From contig NC_134139.1 in assembly GCF_033958435.1 (NCBI RefSeq), positions 201,607,501 through 201,671,500 of the forward strand: DNA of 64,000 bases. The letters are read 5' to 3'. This document shows positions 21,233 through 31,107 of this stretch, piece after piece (positions within the stretch are counted from its first letter, which is position 1; every line of letters begins with the position of its first letter). Source of the stretch: Carettochelys insculpta. Its lineage: Eukaryota > Chordata > Testudines > Carettochelyidae. Position numbers and translations under genes: made by a program. The notes under the pieces are model-generated. The model saw only the letters and a program-made list of their open reading frames with translations, was not told the origin of the DNA and did not search any database.

Positions 21233-24200
21233 ATGAAGATTCTGTACTTTCTCTTTGCTGTCTTCTTCCTGGTGCTGCAGAGCTCTGCAGGTAAGATCAT
21301 AATGAAATGGAAGGACAATATGCAGGGATGTTTGTGAGTCTGCTCTAAGATTTCCTAGAAGTTTGTATCACATTTGTCCAATTTTTTTTTCTAAACAGTA
21401 GAATGCTTTTCATCAGGGACACGATATTTGACTGGAGAATAGTCCAGAAGTCAGAAAGGTGGCATTAATGTGCCTATTAACATCTCTTCATATTTGTCTC
21501 ATCTGTGACTTTCAATAATATCGCTAGCCTTGTACCTAGCAGTCGCATAGGGACTGGTTCTTGGAGCTATGTTAGCCACTTTTTTCCTAAGGACCTGAAG
21601 GGAAACATGAGATGATCACCCATAAAATTTGCAGGTGACAAAAATTACAGGAGAGAGCGCTGATACGAAGGGATTTGGATCCCTGCGTGAGCTGAGCACA
21701 AGCAAACAATAAAAGTGAATTCTGCATATATGGATCTAGGAACAGGAAAGTTTGAGACATTTATGGGCTGAGGAACTCAATCCTGGGAAGCAGTGACTAT
21801 AGAAAAAAAGTATTTGGAGTCTAAAAATGGTTAAAAGCATCAATAGATATTTTGGATGCATAAAAATGGAAACCTAAAATAGAACAAGAGAAACTATTTT
21901 ACCTCTCCATTTCACGCTTCTATATTAATGTAGTCCGAGCCAGTGTCCTCATATCAGGAGTAGATCAGTTGGAGACGATTTAGATAAAAGTCACAGGAAT
22001 GATTATAAAACATGGCTGATAGTGATAGCCTCAGGAGTTTAATCTGTTTTTCTTAACCAAGTGGTTATTGCAATTGATGATTGCAAAAGTTTACCAAGGT
22101 CTGGACAATTCTCCATTTCTTTTCTTAAAGGACCATCTAAGTGCTCTGTCCTCTTATATAAGAGGTCAGATTAAATAATCACAGAGGTCCCTGCACACTA
22201 GATGGTTCCAGAGTTATTTCCTTTCCAAGCAAATTGGTTGAAACGATAGTAAAAAAGAGGATTATAAGCTATATAGATGAACATAATTTGTTGGAGAAAA
22301 GTTCACATTGTTTCACATGGAAATTATGCCTCCACAATCCATTTGAATTGTTTGGGTGGGTCAACAAATAAATGTGTATGGTTAATCCAATGGATATAGT
22401 GTATTTACACTTTCAGAAAGCCTTTGGCAATATCCCTCACAAAAGTCTCTACAGCACAGCAAGCAGCAATGGGACAACAGGCAAGGTCCTCACTTGGATC
22501 AGTAACTGGTTAAGTGATATAAAATAAAGGGTAGTAATAAATGGTTAATTTCAGAATGGAGATGTGGATAAATAGTAAGATGGCAAAAGCTGGAGATGAT
22601 ATAAAACTAATCAAGGTAGTTAAGTCCCAACCAGATAGCAAAGAGCTTGAAAAGAATTGGGTCAGACCAAAGGTCCATCTAGCCCAGTATCCAGTCTTCT
22701 GACAGAGGCCAATGCCTAACGCCCCAGAGGGAGTGAACAGAACAAGTAATCACAAAAGTGATCCCTCTCCTGAGATACATTTCCAATCTCTGGCAAGCAG
22801 AGGCTAGGGACACCATTCCTACACATCCTGGCTAATATCCATTGATGAAACTGACCTCCATGATTTTATCAAGTTCCTTTTGAACCCTCTTAAAGCCCTG
22901 GTCTTCACAACGTCCTCCAGCAAGGAGTTCCACAGGCTTACCATGTGCAGTGTGAAGAAAAACTTCCTTTTGTTAGTTTTAAACCTGCTACCCATTGCTT
23001 TCATTTGGTGTCCCCTAGTTCTTTTAATATGTGAACTTCAATGTTGATCAGTGCAAAGTAATGCACATTAGAAAACAGAATCCCAATTCTTCATATAAAA
23101 TGATGGGATCTAATATAGATGCTAGCACAGAAGAATTAGATCTTAGAATCATTGATAGTTTTCTGAAAACATCCACACAATCTGCAATGTCAGTCAAAAC
23201 AGTGCAGAGAATGTTTGGAATCATTAAAAAAGACGTGATCATAAGGCAAAAATGTCATATTGCCTCTATATAAAATTATGTTACGCCTACATCTTCAATA
23301 CTGCATGTAGGGGTGGTCAGCCTAGATATATTGGAATTGGGAAAGGATCAGAAAAGGGCACCAATGATGTTAAGGGGTATGGAAGGGTGTCCATATGAGG
23401 AGACATCAATAAGATGAGGACTTTTCAGTTTGGAAAACAGATTACTGAGGGAGGGAGACAAGTATTTATAAAATTGCAACTGGTGTGGAAAAAGTAAGCA
23501 AGCGTTATTTACTCCTTCTCATAATATGAGAACTAGGGGTCACCCAATGAAAATAATAGGCAGTAGACTTAACCAAAACGAAGGACTTTCGGACAATGCA
23601 CAGACAAACCATGGAACACCCACAGGATGTAGTGAATATCAATACAGGGTTCAAAAATGGACTACATACATTTTTGGAGGACAAGTCTGTCAGCGGCAGT
23701 TAGCCAGGATGGGCAGGAAAGCAACAACATGCTCTGAGTGTCCCCAGGCTCTGTTAGCCAGAAGATGGGCGTGGACATCAGTGGATGATTCACTTGATGA
23801 TTGCCAGTACTCTTCGTTCTCTCTGGAGCCCCTGTCATTCACTGATGTTGAGGGATAGGGTGACCGGGCTGGAGGGTCCTGTGGTCTGACTCAGGTTGGA
23901 CATTTTTACGTTCTTCTGTTATGTTCTCCTGGCCCTGAAATCTGAATCTATCAGCACTGACTATGCTGTGAATCTATGGAGCTGCGCGCGCATTGCTGTG
24001 TATGCTTCAGAGAGCCTAATAGAAGTGAACACCTGTGTGGGACACTGACAAGATATATCCTTTTGCTCTAGCTCAGTCCAATGAAAATACCCTTTAGCCA
24101 ACCCCTCTGGGGACTGAAGTGCTTGGAAGCTTCACTCAAGCTACCTGGCTCTGTGCATATCATTTTAGTTAATGAAATGGCAGGCATACTGGGGGCTTGG

Positions 24201-25235
24201 ACCGTCTGGACATACACTGAAGAATACAAGGTGCACATTTCTGTGGACTAAGTCTGGGACTGGGAGTTGGCTGGTGTCACTCTGCAGGATAATTAAGGAA
24301 TGAGTTGTTGGAAGTATCCCTACAACTTCTCTGGGAGTGACTTTACAGGCTAGGGGCTACGCATGAGCAGGGCAAAAGTGGTTGCTTGCACAACAGAGTA
24401 GTGTAGAAGGCATCCCCCATTTGAGAGCTGAGGGGACACAGCTGTTTAGCAAGCCAGACTGTACCCCTGGGAATGACAGAGTGGATATTTTAAGAAAGGT
24501 ACAAGCCATTTTAAAACAGGCTAATATTAATCTCCTAAAGGGCCACATTCTCATACGGACCAGCCAGCCTGGAATTTCTAAGCCTGGCAACCTGTCCCTG
24601 AGGGCATCTTCCCAAGTGCTTTTGTAAGACACACACTGTCTGGTTGTGGTGTACTGTGCTGAGGCCACTTACAGAGAGAATAGTGTGTCTGCTCTATAGC
24701 CATTGCTACTACCCAGCTGCCTGTTAGCTTAGGTGGTAGAGGCTCCTGAACTAAGCTCCAGAGGCTCCAGAAATGGTTCTACCTCTCAGCATTTGACCAC
24801 ATCTCCACAAGTGTGTCCATGCAGAGTCTCACAATCAGATGCGCTCACAGGGTGTGGCTTGTCCAAACCTTTCTTTTCATAGAAGTTCCAGCCAACCAAC
24901 CCAGAGCTCAGCCAGTTCACCCTTACTCAGGCACATAACTACAGCCATTTGAATATTGCTAAAGATCTAGAGAGAGTGGGCACAGGACAGTAAGTGGACT
25001 GACTTGGCCAACTTTCAGTCAGCTGGAGATCCAATTAATGAGAGATGCACCGTGTGAGGCAATCCCAGCTTTTGTTTACCTTGCTGGGTGAATGAAAATC
25101 AAGGCTCTTTTCTTCCGTGGAGGACTCTCCGACTTTTACTGTACATGTAGACGCGCTGGGGGTTACTGCAGCTTTAAAGGCAAACATTCTTCAAGGACTG
25201 GAACTTGCGGTTATGCAGTGAACTGCTGCAGATAG
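21233..25235 (+). CDS. defensin D3 with alpha-defensin-like cysteine start
   Basis: Predicted secreted defensin of 56 residues. Exon 1 21233-21290 (donor G|GTAAG) encodes the usual signal peptide. Exon 2 starts at 25123 after CCGTGGAG and its frame ends at TAG 25233-25235; the exon itself ends at a GTGAGT donor (25241). Cysteines are at residues 26, 28, 35, 48, 54 and 55: C-x1-C-x6-C-x12-C-x5-CC. Compared with D1/D2/D5, canonical Cys3 is Gly (GGC), a new Cys lies two residues before canonical Cys1 (FYCTCRRAGGYC), and about three N-terminal residues are missing. The C-x-C-R-R-A start resembles mammalian alpha-defensins, but downstream spacing is beta-like. Six cysteines are retained, so folding is plausible. 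Exon 3 is non-coding and has lost the family's TGA. The acceptor has G at -3, a weak context. Confidence 0.85.
21291..22632 (+). other. D3 intron 1, 5' part
   Basis: Start of intron homologous to D1, D2, D4 and D5 (AAAGGTGGCATTAATGTGCC, also near 1340 and 35965). From ~21950 it holds decayed LINE-like sequence with no usable frame. Confidence 0.6.
22633..23030 (-). mobile_element. LINE 3' end inserted in D3 intron 1 (minus strand)
   Basis: Reverse orientation of a common reptile CR1-type 3' end (plus-strand hallmark GTCAGACCAAAGGTCCATCT and CACAACGTCCTCCAGCAAGG). A plus-oriented relative is at 58116-58440. It splits the older intronic LINE that is continuous in D2, so it inserted after the D2/D3 duplication. 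Confidence 0.75.
23031..23945 (+). mobile_element. CR1-type LINE fragment in D3 intron 1
   Basis: ORF2 C-terminal remnant: NVDQCKVMHIRKQNPNSSYK, then a frame through ..TVQRMFGIIKKDV.., then a 3' end paralogous to 11990-12430. Full of frameshifts; not expressed protein. Confidence 0.75.
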
Positions 25236-25269
25236 TGGAGGGTGAGTACAGAGTTCCATGTGTCAGCTC

Positions 25270-25430
25270 AGAGGCACCGATACCACTGACTGGAGAGAGT
25301 GAAGGCTCTGCTCTAAAGCCTTAGCTGAGAGCCAGCTTGTCTTTAGCTCATGTGGTGGAACACAGGGCTCCAGCCTTTAAGGTCAGAGGTTCATTCCCTC
25401 CTGCTGATGACCTGGGTCCGTGGGCCTTAC
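25270..25430 (+). repeat. tRNA-derived SINE-like copy
   Basis: TCTTTAGCTCATGTGGTGGA (A-box-like) and AGAGGTTCATTCCCTCC (B-box-like), then CTGATGACCTGGGTCC. It lies in D3 intron 2 just after exon 2. Confidence 0.6.
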
Positions 25431-26231
25431 ACACTTGTGAGACATCATTGTTTGAATGGAGTATTTGAGTCTGTCACTGCTGTATAAGGACCTTGGAGGT
25501 TCCAAATAGGCAACACAACCCTGGGACATGGCGCAAAGGTAACTTTCATTCTGCCCTAATTCTGGAGTTTATGGGTTAGAATAACCTTCCAGATGCTTTA
25601 CTTGCGCTGCCTGTAACGGGCCCACAGCCTGCAGCAGCGTCAAATCTGCCCAGTGCTACAGAGATTGCCCCTCTGCAGGCTCAGCAATGTGGGGGCAAAA
25701 AGGGCAACAGCTCCAAGACCCAGATGGTCTGGGGCTCCTGGTCATTGCCATCCCTCTTGCATGAGTGGTGGTCAGGGACCCAGTGCCTTTTATCTGCAAC
25801 CAAAGCTTCCTGCTGCATGCTCCAGGCGGTGCTGAGGGCTGGCTACCACTGTCCCCATCACTTCCACGCAAGGCCGCACCCCTGACAGGAGCATGGAGTC
25901 ACCCATTCCCCCCTGGAGAGAGACAATGGCAAGTGTGTTGGCTCCCCTGTCTTTCTGAGACCCTGCACCACGAGAGGACAGGGCTTACAAGGAGGGCAGC
26001 ACAGGGGCAATTATGTGAGCCATGTGTTGCTCAGGTATGGTAATTACAGAACATATGGATCCAGATAACTGCGGACCTCAGGAGCTGCACTGTGTATAAC
26101 ATTGGTCCTATTGTAACCCACGCACCTAGGTGTGGCTCACTCTCCCATGTGATGGCACCTAGATAACTTACACTACAGCACCTAGAGCATGAAAGTTTCT
26201 TCCTTTCTTCCTGTTTCTTCCTTTTTTGTAG

Positions 26232-26418
26232 TCCCCACAGGGAGAGACGGCAGCAGAGACTGATAATGCAGATCTCTGGGAAGCCGGCAGATCACTCCTT
26301 GCTTCTAAAACCATGGGATGCTTTTCTTCTGGTCTGCAAAGAATCTCATAAACCATAAAAAATCCACAAGGGAGCCCTTGTGTCACTCCAAACAGCTTGC
26401 TCTTCTGCTTTTAATAAA
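26232..26418 (+). other. D3 non-coding exon 3 and poly(A) signal
   Basis: Acceptor TTTTTTGTAG at 26231, then TCCCCACAGGGAGAGACGG, homologous to D1 exon 3 where the TGA stop is replaced by GGA. AATAAA at 26413-26418 within CTGCTTTTAATAAAAGTCACTGC. The D3 stop lies in exon 2, so this exon would be 3'UTR only. Confidence 0.7.
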
Positions 26419-26419
26419 A

Positions 26420-27840
26420 GTCACTGCTTGCAGCGCTGCAGCACAGATGTGTGCGTTTGTGTATGTGTGTGTGTGTGTGTGTGTGTGTTTTGATTGAACT
26501 GCAGGGATTGTTTAGCTGTTTGTTTTCCGTAAAAATACTTTGTTTTAAACAATTAAATGTAAATAAAAGGTTGCTATCATATGTTAAATCCACCTGGGGT
26601 TTTCTTACAGCAGGGAATATGCACGTTTATGTTTTTTTTTTCCTTGCCCTTAATGTATGGAGGTACATAGCTCATGGAGGTGGAAGGGACCTTGGGAGGT
26701 CGTTGGGTCCAGTCCCCTGCCCTCTTAGGGGTACCAAGCACCCTCCTTTTTAGTTTTCGTAATCCATTTGTCCCAGATCCCTAAATGGCCTGCTCCAGGA
26801 CTGAGCTCACAACCGAGGGTTTAGTAGGCCAGTGCTCAAGCTATCCAACCCCCTCGAGAGCTTAGCTTAGTTTAGCCTAGCCTAGCCCTAAGATTACAAG
26901 GATAAATGTTTACATCTTCCTTCACCCTTTTACAAAGTCATTTAATTAGTGCTGTAGTTAGAAGAGTTGGGTTTTGTCCCAACTTTCCTGCACAGATCCA
27001 TGTGGTCCATAACATGTTTTTCCTCTCTGTACCCCACTCACCTCCCAACCCCCACACCATGAGGGTCCCTTCCTTCTACCTCCTCTTCCAGACCTGGTCA
27101 TGTGCAGCAGAAACCAGAATAGCCACACAAATCCCAAAGGCCCCAGGCCTCTAGAAACCTGACAACATTTCCAAGTGTGAGTTGAACTGAAGCAGTCACA
27201 TGGGGACCTCCTACCAAGGGGGAAAACAACGGAACTCACAGCCACTTTCTGGGGAGCAGCAAAATAATGTTACCCAGAGGCACCATTTAGCCCCCTACTT
27301 TTACACGAGATGGGGGAGAAGTTTGACACAGAAGGGAAGGAGCGGACATTCCTTCCCACCCCCATTCTCCTGCTCCACTTGAATCTGCAGCCATGCTTCT
27401 GCTGCCCGACCCGAGTACAATGGGGCCACCACAGGCCTTGCTCCTCAGGAGCAGGAGTCTGCCTGCTGATATGCTGCACAGATTGGAGTGGGGGGCTGAT
27501 GTGGGGGTGTTCACCTCCCTCACCTGTTGTGTGACCAGGTGGGCAGATCACATCCCTCACCCCAGCATCTCTTCTACAGAGCTGCTCCCTCTCTGCTCCC
27601 TAGGGATAGAGAGTATTTCTGGCTCTGCAGTGGCATTTGACCAACAGGCCCTAGGTGTTCAGAGAGCCACGTCCACAGTAAGCTGAGAGCTTTTGTGGCC
27701 ACGTCAGAGAGATTCAGGTGCTGCCCAAATGATTCACAGAGTCCAGCAGCATGTGTTTCTATTGGTGGTGCACGGCTGCACATGCCTCGGTGCACAGAAA
27801 CTTTATTCTGCACATGGATGGAAAAAAATAGAGGGAATGT
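26420..27840 (+). repeat. duplicated 3' flank, copy 3
   Basis: Parallel to 4100-5210 and 16336-17500, interrupted at 26653-26870 by a CR1-type 3' end (CATGGAGGTGGAAGGGACC, CAGATCCCTAAATGGCC). Open frames here are shadows. Homology with 17620-18100 continues at 27930-28370. Confidence 0.75.
26465..26488. repeat. (GT)n microsatellite
   Basis: Uninterrupted GT dinucleotides just downstream of the D3 poly(A) site, expanded from a GTGTGTGTATTTTGATTGA-like stretch that is short after D1. Confidence 0.9.
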
Positions 27841-28374
27841 TGCCTGAGAGATGATGTGGCTTGACCAAGGTCAGACACAAAATAGGTGGCAGAGCTGGGA
27901 ACTTAACCCTGATATTATCAGTTCCAGTTTAGTCAATGGACCATAAGACCATCCTTTCTGGCTGGGCTTTACTTCCTAGCATTCACAGGCAATAAAATCT
28001 AACTGCTATCTTAATAAACCAAAGGGTATAAGAAGAGTCTGTGTGGAGAGGTTAATGCAGCCACAGGCAGAAGGAGGATGTGGGTCTGCAGGGAACAAGC
28101 CTTGTCAGGCCCCCCATGACTAAATTTTAGTAATATATATATTTGTGCCTCAGCAGCTCACTTCTGTGTAAGGCACCTGAAACTCTCCAGAGAATTTAGT
28201 CTATCCAAATGCCCATTGTCCTTTGGCTTCAGTGGGTTTTGGACCAGGTTGTAATTGTTGACCAGATGTATTCAGACTGGAACTTGTGCAAGGCAGGAAC
28301 TATTAGGAATAGTATCATATGAATCCCTGAACAGGCCAGAATCCTTGGGATGATTTAAGCCTAGGGCCGTGTCT

Positions 28375-28791
28375 ACATGAGCCCCAAACTTCGAAATGGC
28401 CACGCAAATGGCCATTTCGAAGTTTACTAATGAAGCGCTGAAATGCATATTCAGAGCTTCATTAGCATGCGGGCGGCCGCGGCACTTCGAAATTGACACG
28501 GCTTGCCGCAGCGCGTCTCATTCCCACGGGGCTCCTTTTCGAAAGGACCCCGCCTACTTCAAAGTCCCCTTATTCCCATCAGCTCATGGGAAGTACTTCG
28601 AAGTAGACGGGGTCCTAAAAGGAGCCCCATCGGGATGAGCCGTGCAGCAGCAAGGCATGTCAATTTCGAAGTGCTGCGGCCACCCGTATGCTAATGAAGC
28701 GCTGAATATGAATTTCAGCGCTTCATTAGTAAACTTCGAAATGGCCATTTGCGTGGCCATTTCGAAGTTTGGGGCTCGTGTAGACGTAGCC
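28375..28791. mobile_element. palindromic MITE, family A
   Basis: 417-bp fold-back element. Ends GGCCGTGTCTACATGAGCCC and GGGGCTCGTGTAGACGTAGCC; interior pairs CCATTTCGAAGTTTACTAAT with its complement and TTCATTAGCATGCGGGC with a diverged complement. Relatives: 32648-32948 and 54785-55220. No coding capacity. Confidence 0.85.
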
Positions 28792-28794
28792 TAT

Positions 28795-29484
28795 GGCTGT
28801 GTCTACACGTGCACGCTACTTCGAAGTAGCGGCACTAACTTCGAAATAGCACCCGTCGCGGCTACACGCGTCGGGCGCTATTTCGAAGTTAACTTCGATG
28901 TTAGGCGGCGAGACGTCGAAGTCGCTAACCTCATGAGGGGATCGGAATAGCGCCCTGCTTCGACGTTCAACGTCGAAGTAGGGACCATGTAGACGATCCG
29001 CGTCCCGCAACGTCGAAATTGTGGGGTCCTCCATGGCAGCCATCAGCTGGGGGGTTGAGAGACGCTGTCTCTCCAGCCCGTGCGGGGCTCTATGGTCACC
29101 GTGTGCAGCAGCCTTTAGCCCAGGGCTTCTGGCTGCTGCTGCTGCAGCGGGGGATTCATGCTGCATGCACAGGGTCTGCAACTCGTTGTCGGCTCTGTGG
29201 ATCTTGTGCTGTTTAGTGCAAGTGTGTCTGGGAGGGGCCCTTTAAGGGAGCAGCTGGCTGTTGAGTCCACCCTGTGACCCTGTCTGCAGCTGTGCCTGGC
29301 ACCCTTATTTCGATGTGTGCTACTGTGGCGTGTAGACGTTCCCTCGCAGCGCCTATTTCGATGTGGTGCTGCGCAACGTCGATGTTGAACATTGACGTTG
29401 CCAGCCCTGGAGGACGTGTAGAGGCTAGATGTCGCCACATCGAAATAGGCTACTTCGATGTAGGCTTCACGTGTAGACGTAGCC
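28795..29484. mobile_element. Harbinger-like non-autonomous element, family B monomer
   Basis: 690 bp, ends GGCTGTGTCTACACGTG and CACGTGTAGACGTAGCC. It supplies the monomer of which 1575-2863 is a head-to-head dimer. It directly abuts the family A MITE, separated by TAT. Interior open frames are not conserved genes. Confidence 0.8.
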
Positions 29485-29759
29485 AATATCTGTTATACTT
29501 TGAAGTTTATGATAGGGATAAAGAAAATAAAGGTCTTTCTTAAGATGGTAGCATAACCCATTTTCTTTTCTTCCCTGGATTACTTGGGAACAGGCAACAC
29601 TTACTTGTGTGTCCATGTGCGTGATGGGTTTAATATTAAAGGAGATCTTGCATGTCCCAGTAGTGATGTTGGAGATTTGGGAATCCCCTTTCTATCCCTG
29701 ATTTTTAAAAGTGTGTAAAATGGTGGTGCCTCCACCTGACTGGCCCCTATGCACACTTA

Positions 29760-31104
29760 GGCCGCGTCTACACGTGCCGGCTACTTCGAAGTTGACATCG
29801 ACGTAAGGCGGCGAGACGTCAAAGTTGCTACCCCCATCAGGAGATGGGAATAGCGCCCTACTTCAACGTTCAACGTCGAAGTAGGGAACGTGTAGTCGTT
29901 GCGCGTCCCGCAACATCGAAATAGCGGGGTCCTCCATGGTGGCCATCAGCTGAGGGGTTGAGAGACGCTGTCTCCAGCCACTGAGCTCGATGGTCACTGC
30001 GTGCAGCGGCCCCTTAAAGCTCCCCGCCCCCTGCCTTCCTGTGCAGGAAGCTGAGAGAGCGTGCAGGCGGCAGCCCAGCCACGCCGCCAGCCTGCACGCA
30101 CTTCTGCAGCCAGAAAAAACCCCCAGCGCTGCGAAGGCCGCCCCCTAGCCCCCAGAGTGCCCACAGGCACCCTCCCCCAAAGGGGAGCCAGGGCTACCAG
30201 ACCAGCAGCCAGTCTGGGAAGTGGCAGCGGAGTCCCTCCTGGATGGAGGCCGAGCTTCGGGACCTGCTGGGGCTCTGGAGTGAGGAGGAGGTGCTCCAGG
30301 TAATGGGGAGCGAGAGGCGGAACGTGGATGCGTTCGCTTGGCTGGTCAAGGGCCTGGCCGCCCGGGGTCACCCTGCCTGCACTCCTGACCACGTCAGGAG
30401 TAAGGTGAAGGAGCTGCGGCAGGGTTACTCCTGGGCCCGGGATGCGGCTGGCCAATCTGGGGCCGCCTCTGTCACTTGCCCCTTTTACAGGGAGCTCAGG
30501 GACATCCTGGGCCCCCGGCACACCTCCTCCCCTCTGGCCACACTTGATACATAGGCCGACGAGCCCCAGCAGGCCCCGGAGGCGGAGTCCGCCCTGGAGG
30601 TAAGCCCTGCACCCCGGGGGCCCCCCCAGGAGCCCACCCCTGGGGCACCGGAGGAGGAGGAGGGGGAGTCCTCCTCCAGTGACGGGGGGCTGCAGATTAT
30701 CTTGCCCTCGGGAGCTCCAGCAGGGCGTCTGCCCACCGGGTGTCCCCCGACCGTGGGAGTGGACCATCAGGTATGTACCCCCCCCCCCGGTGCACACCCC
30801 CCGGGGTTGAGGGGCAGGGGTAACAGATTTGACCAGGGCCCTCCACATGCCCAGATGACCATGGCCCCAAGGACAGCAGTGGCATGTCCCTCAGAAGAGT
30901 GCATCAGCCCCTGCCCTCCAGCAGGACAGTGCCATGTCCCATCCCCGGGGTTGGGGGGAGCAGAACCTAGGGTCCCCCGGGGGGAGGGGGTGGGACACCC
31001 ATCAGCAGCAGCAGCATCTCCCGGGGACGGGGATGGGGAACCTGCAGCAGATGGGTGGGGGGACAAGGGCTACTTCGATGTAGCGTTCACGTGTAGACGT
31101 AGCC
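29760..31104 (+). mobile_element. PIF/Harbinger-type element carrying a Myb-like ORF
   Basis: 1345 bp, start GGCCGCGTCTACACGTG, end CACGTGTAGACGTAGCC, flanked by the 3-bp duplication TTA (29757-29759, 31105-31107), the hallmark target of PIF/Harbinger transposons. The first ~240 bp and the last ~40 bp match family B; the GC-rich middle is unique and encodes the Myb/SANT-like protein. No DDE transposase is present. Confidence 0.8.
30243..30554 (+). pseudogene. Myb/SANT-like DNA-binding protein of the Harbinger element
   Basis: 103 codons from ATG 30243 to TAG 30552. The trihelix/Myb-like pattern is visible: WSEEEVLQVMGSERRNVDAF at about residues 13-32, then KGLAARGHP and a VRSKVKELRQGY helix, then FYRELRDILG. 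PIF/Harbinger elements typically carry such a Myb-like protein that helps bring the DDE nuclease to its sites. After the TAG the same frame stays open through a Pro/Glu/Ser-rich region (to ~30771) and ends at CAG|GTATGT, so the TAG looks like a premature stop or this is only one exon. Very GC-rich compared with the surroundings. Confidence 0.6.
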
Positions 31105-31107
31105 TTA

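Noticed and set aside
29994..30848. 284-codon minus-strand open frame
   Set aside because: Antisense shadow of the GC-rich Myb-like ORF in the Harbinger element; low-complexity composition.
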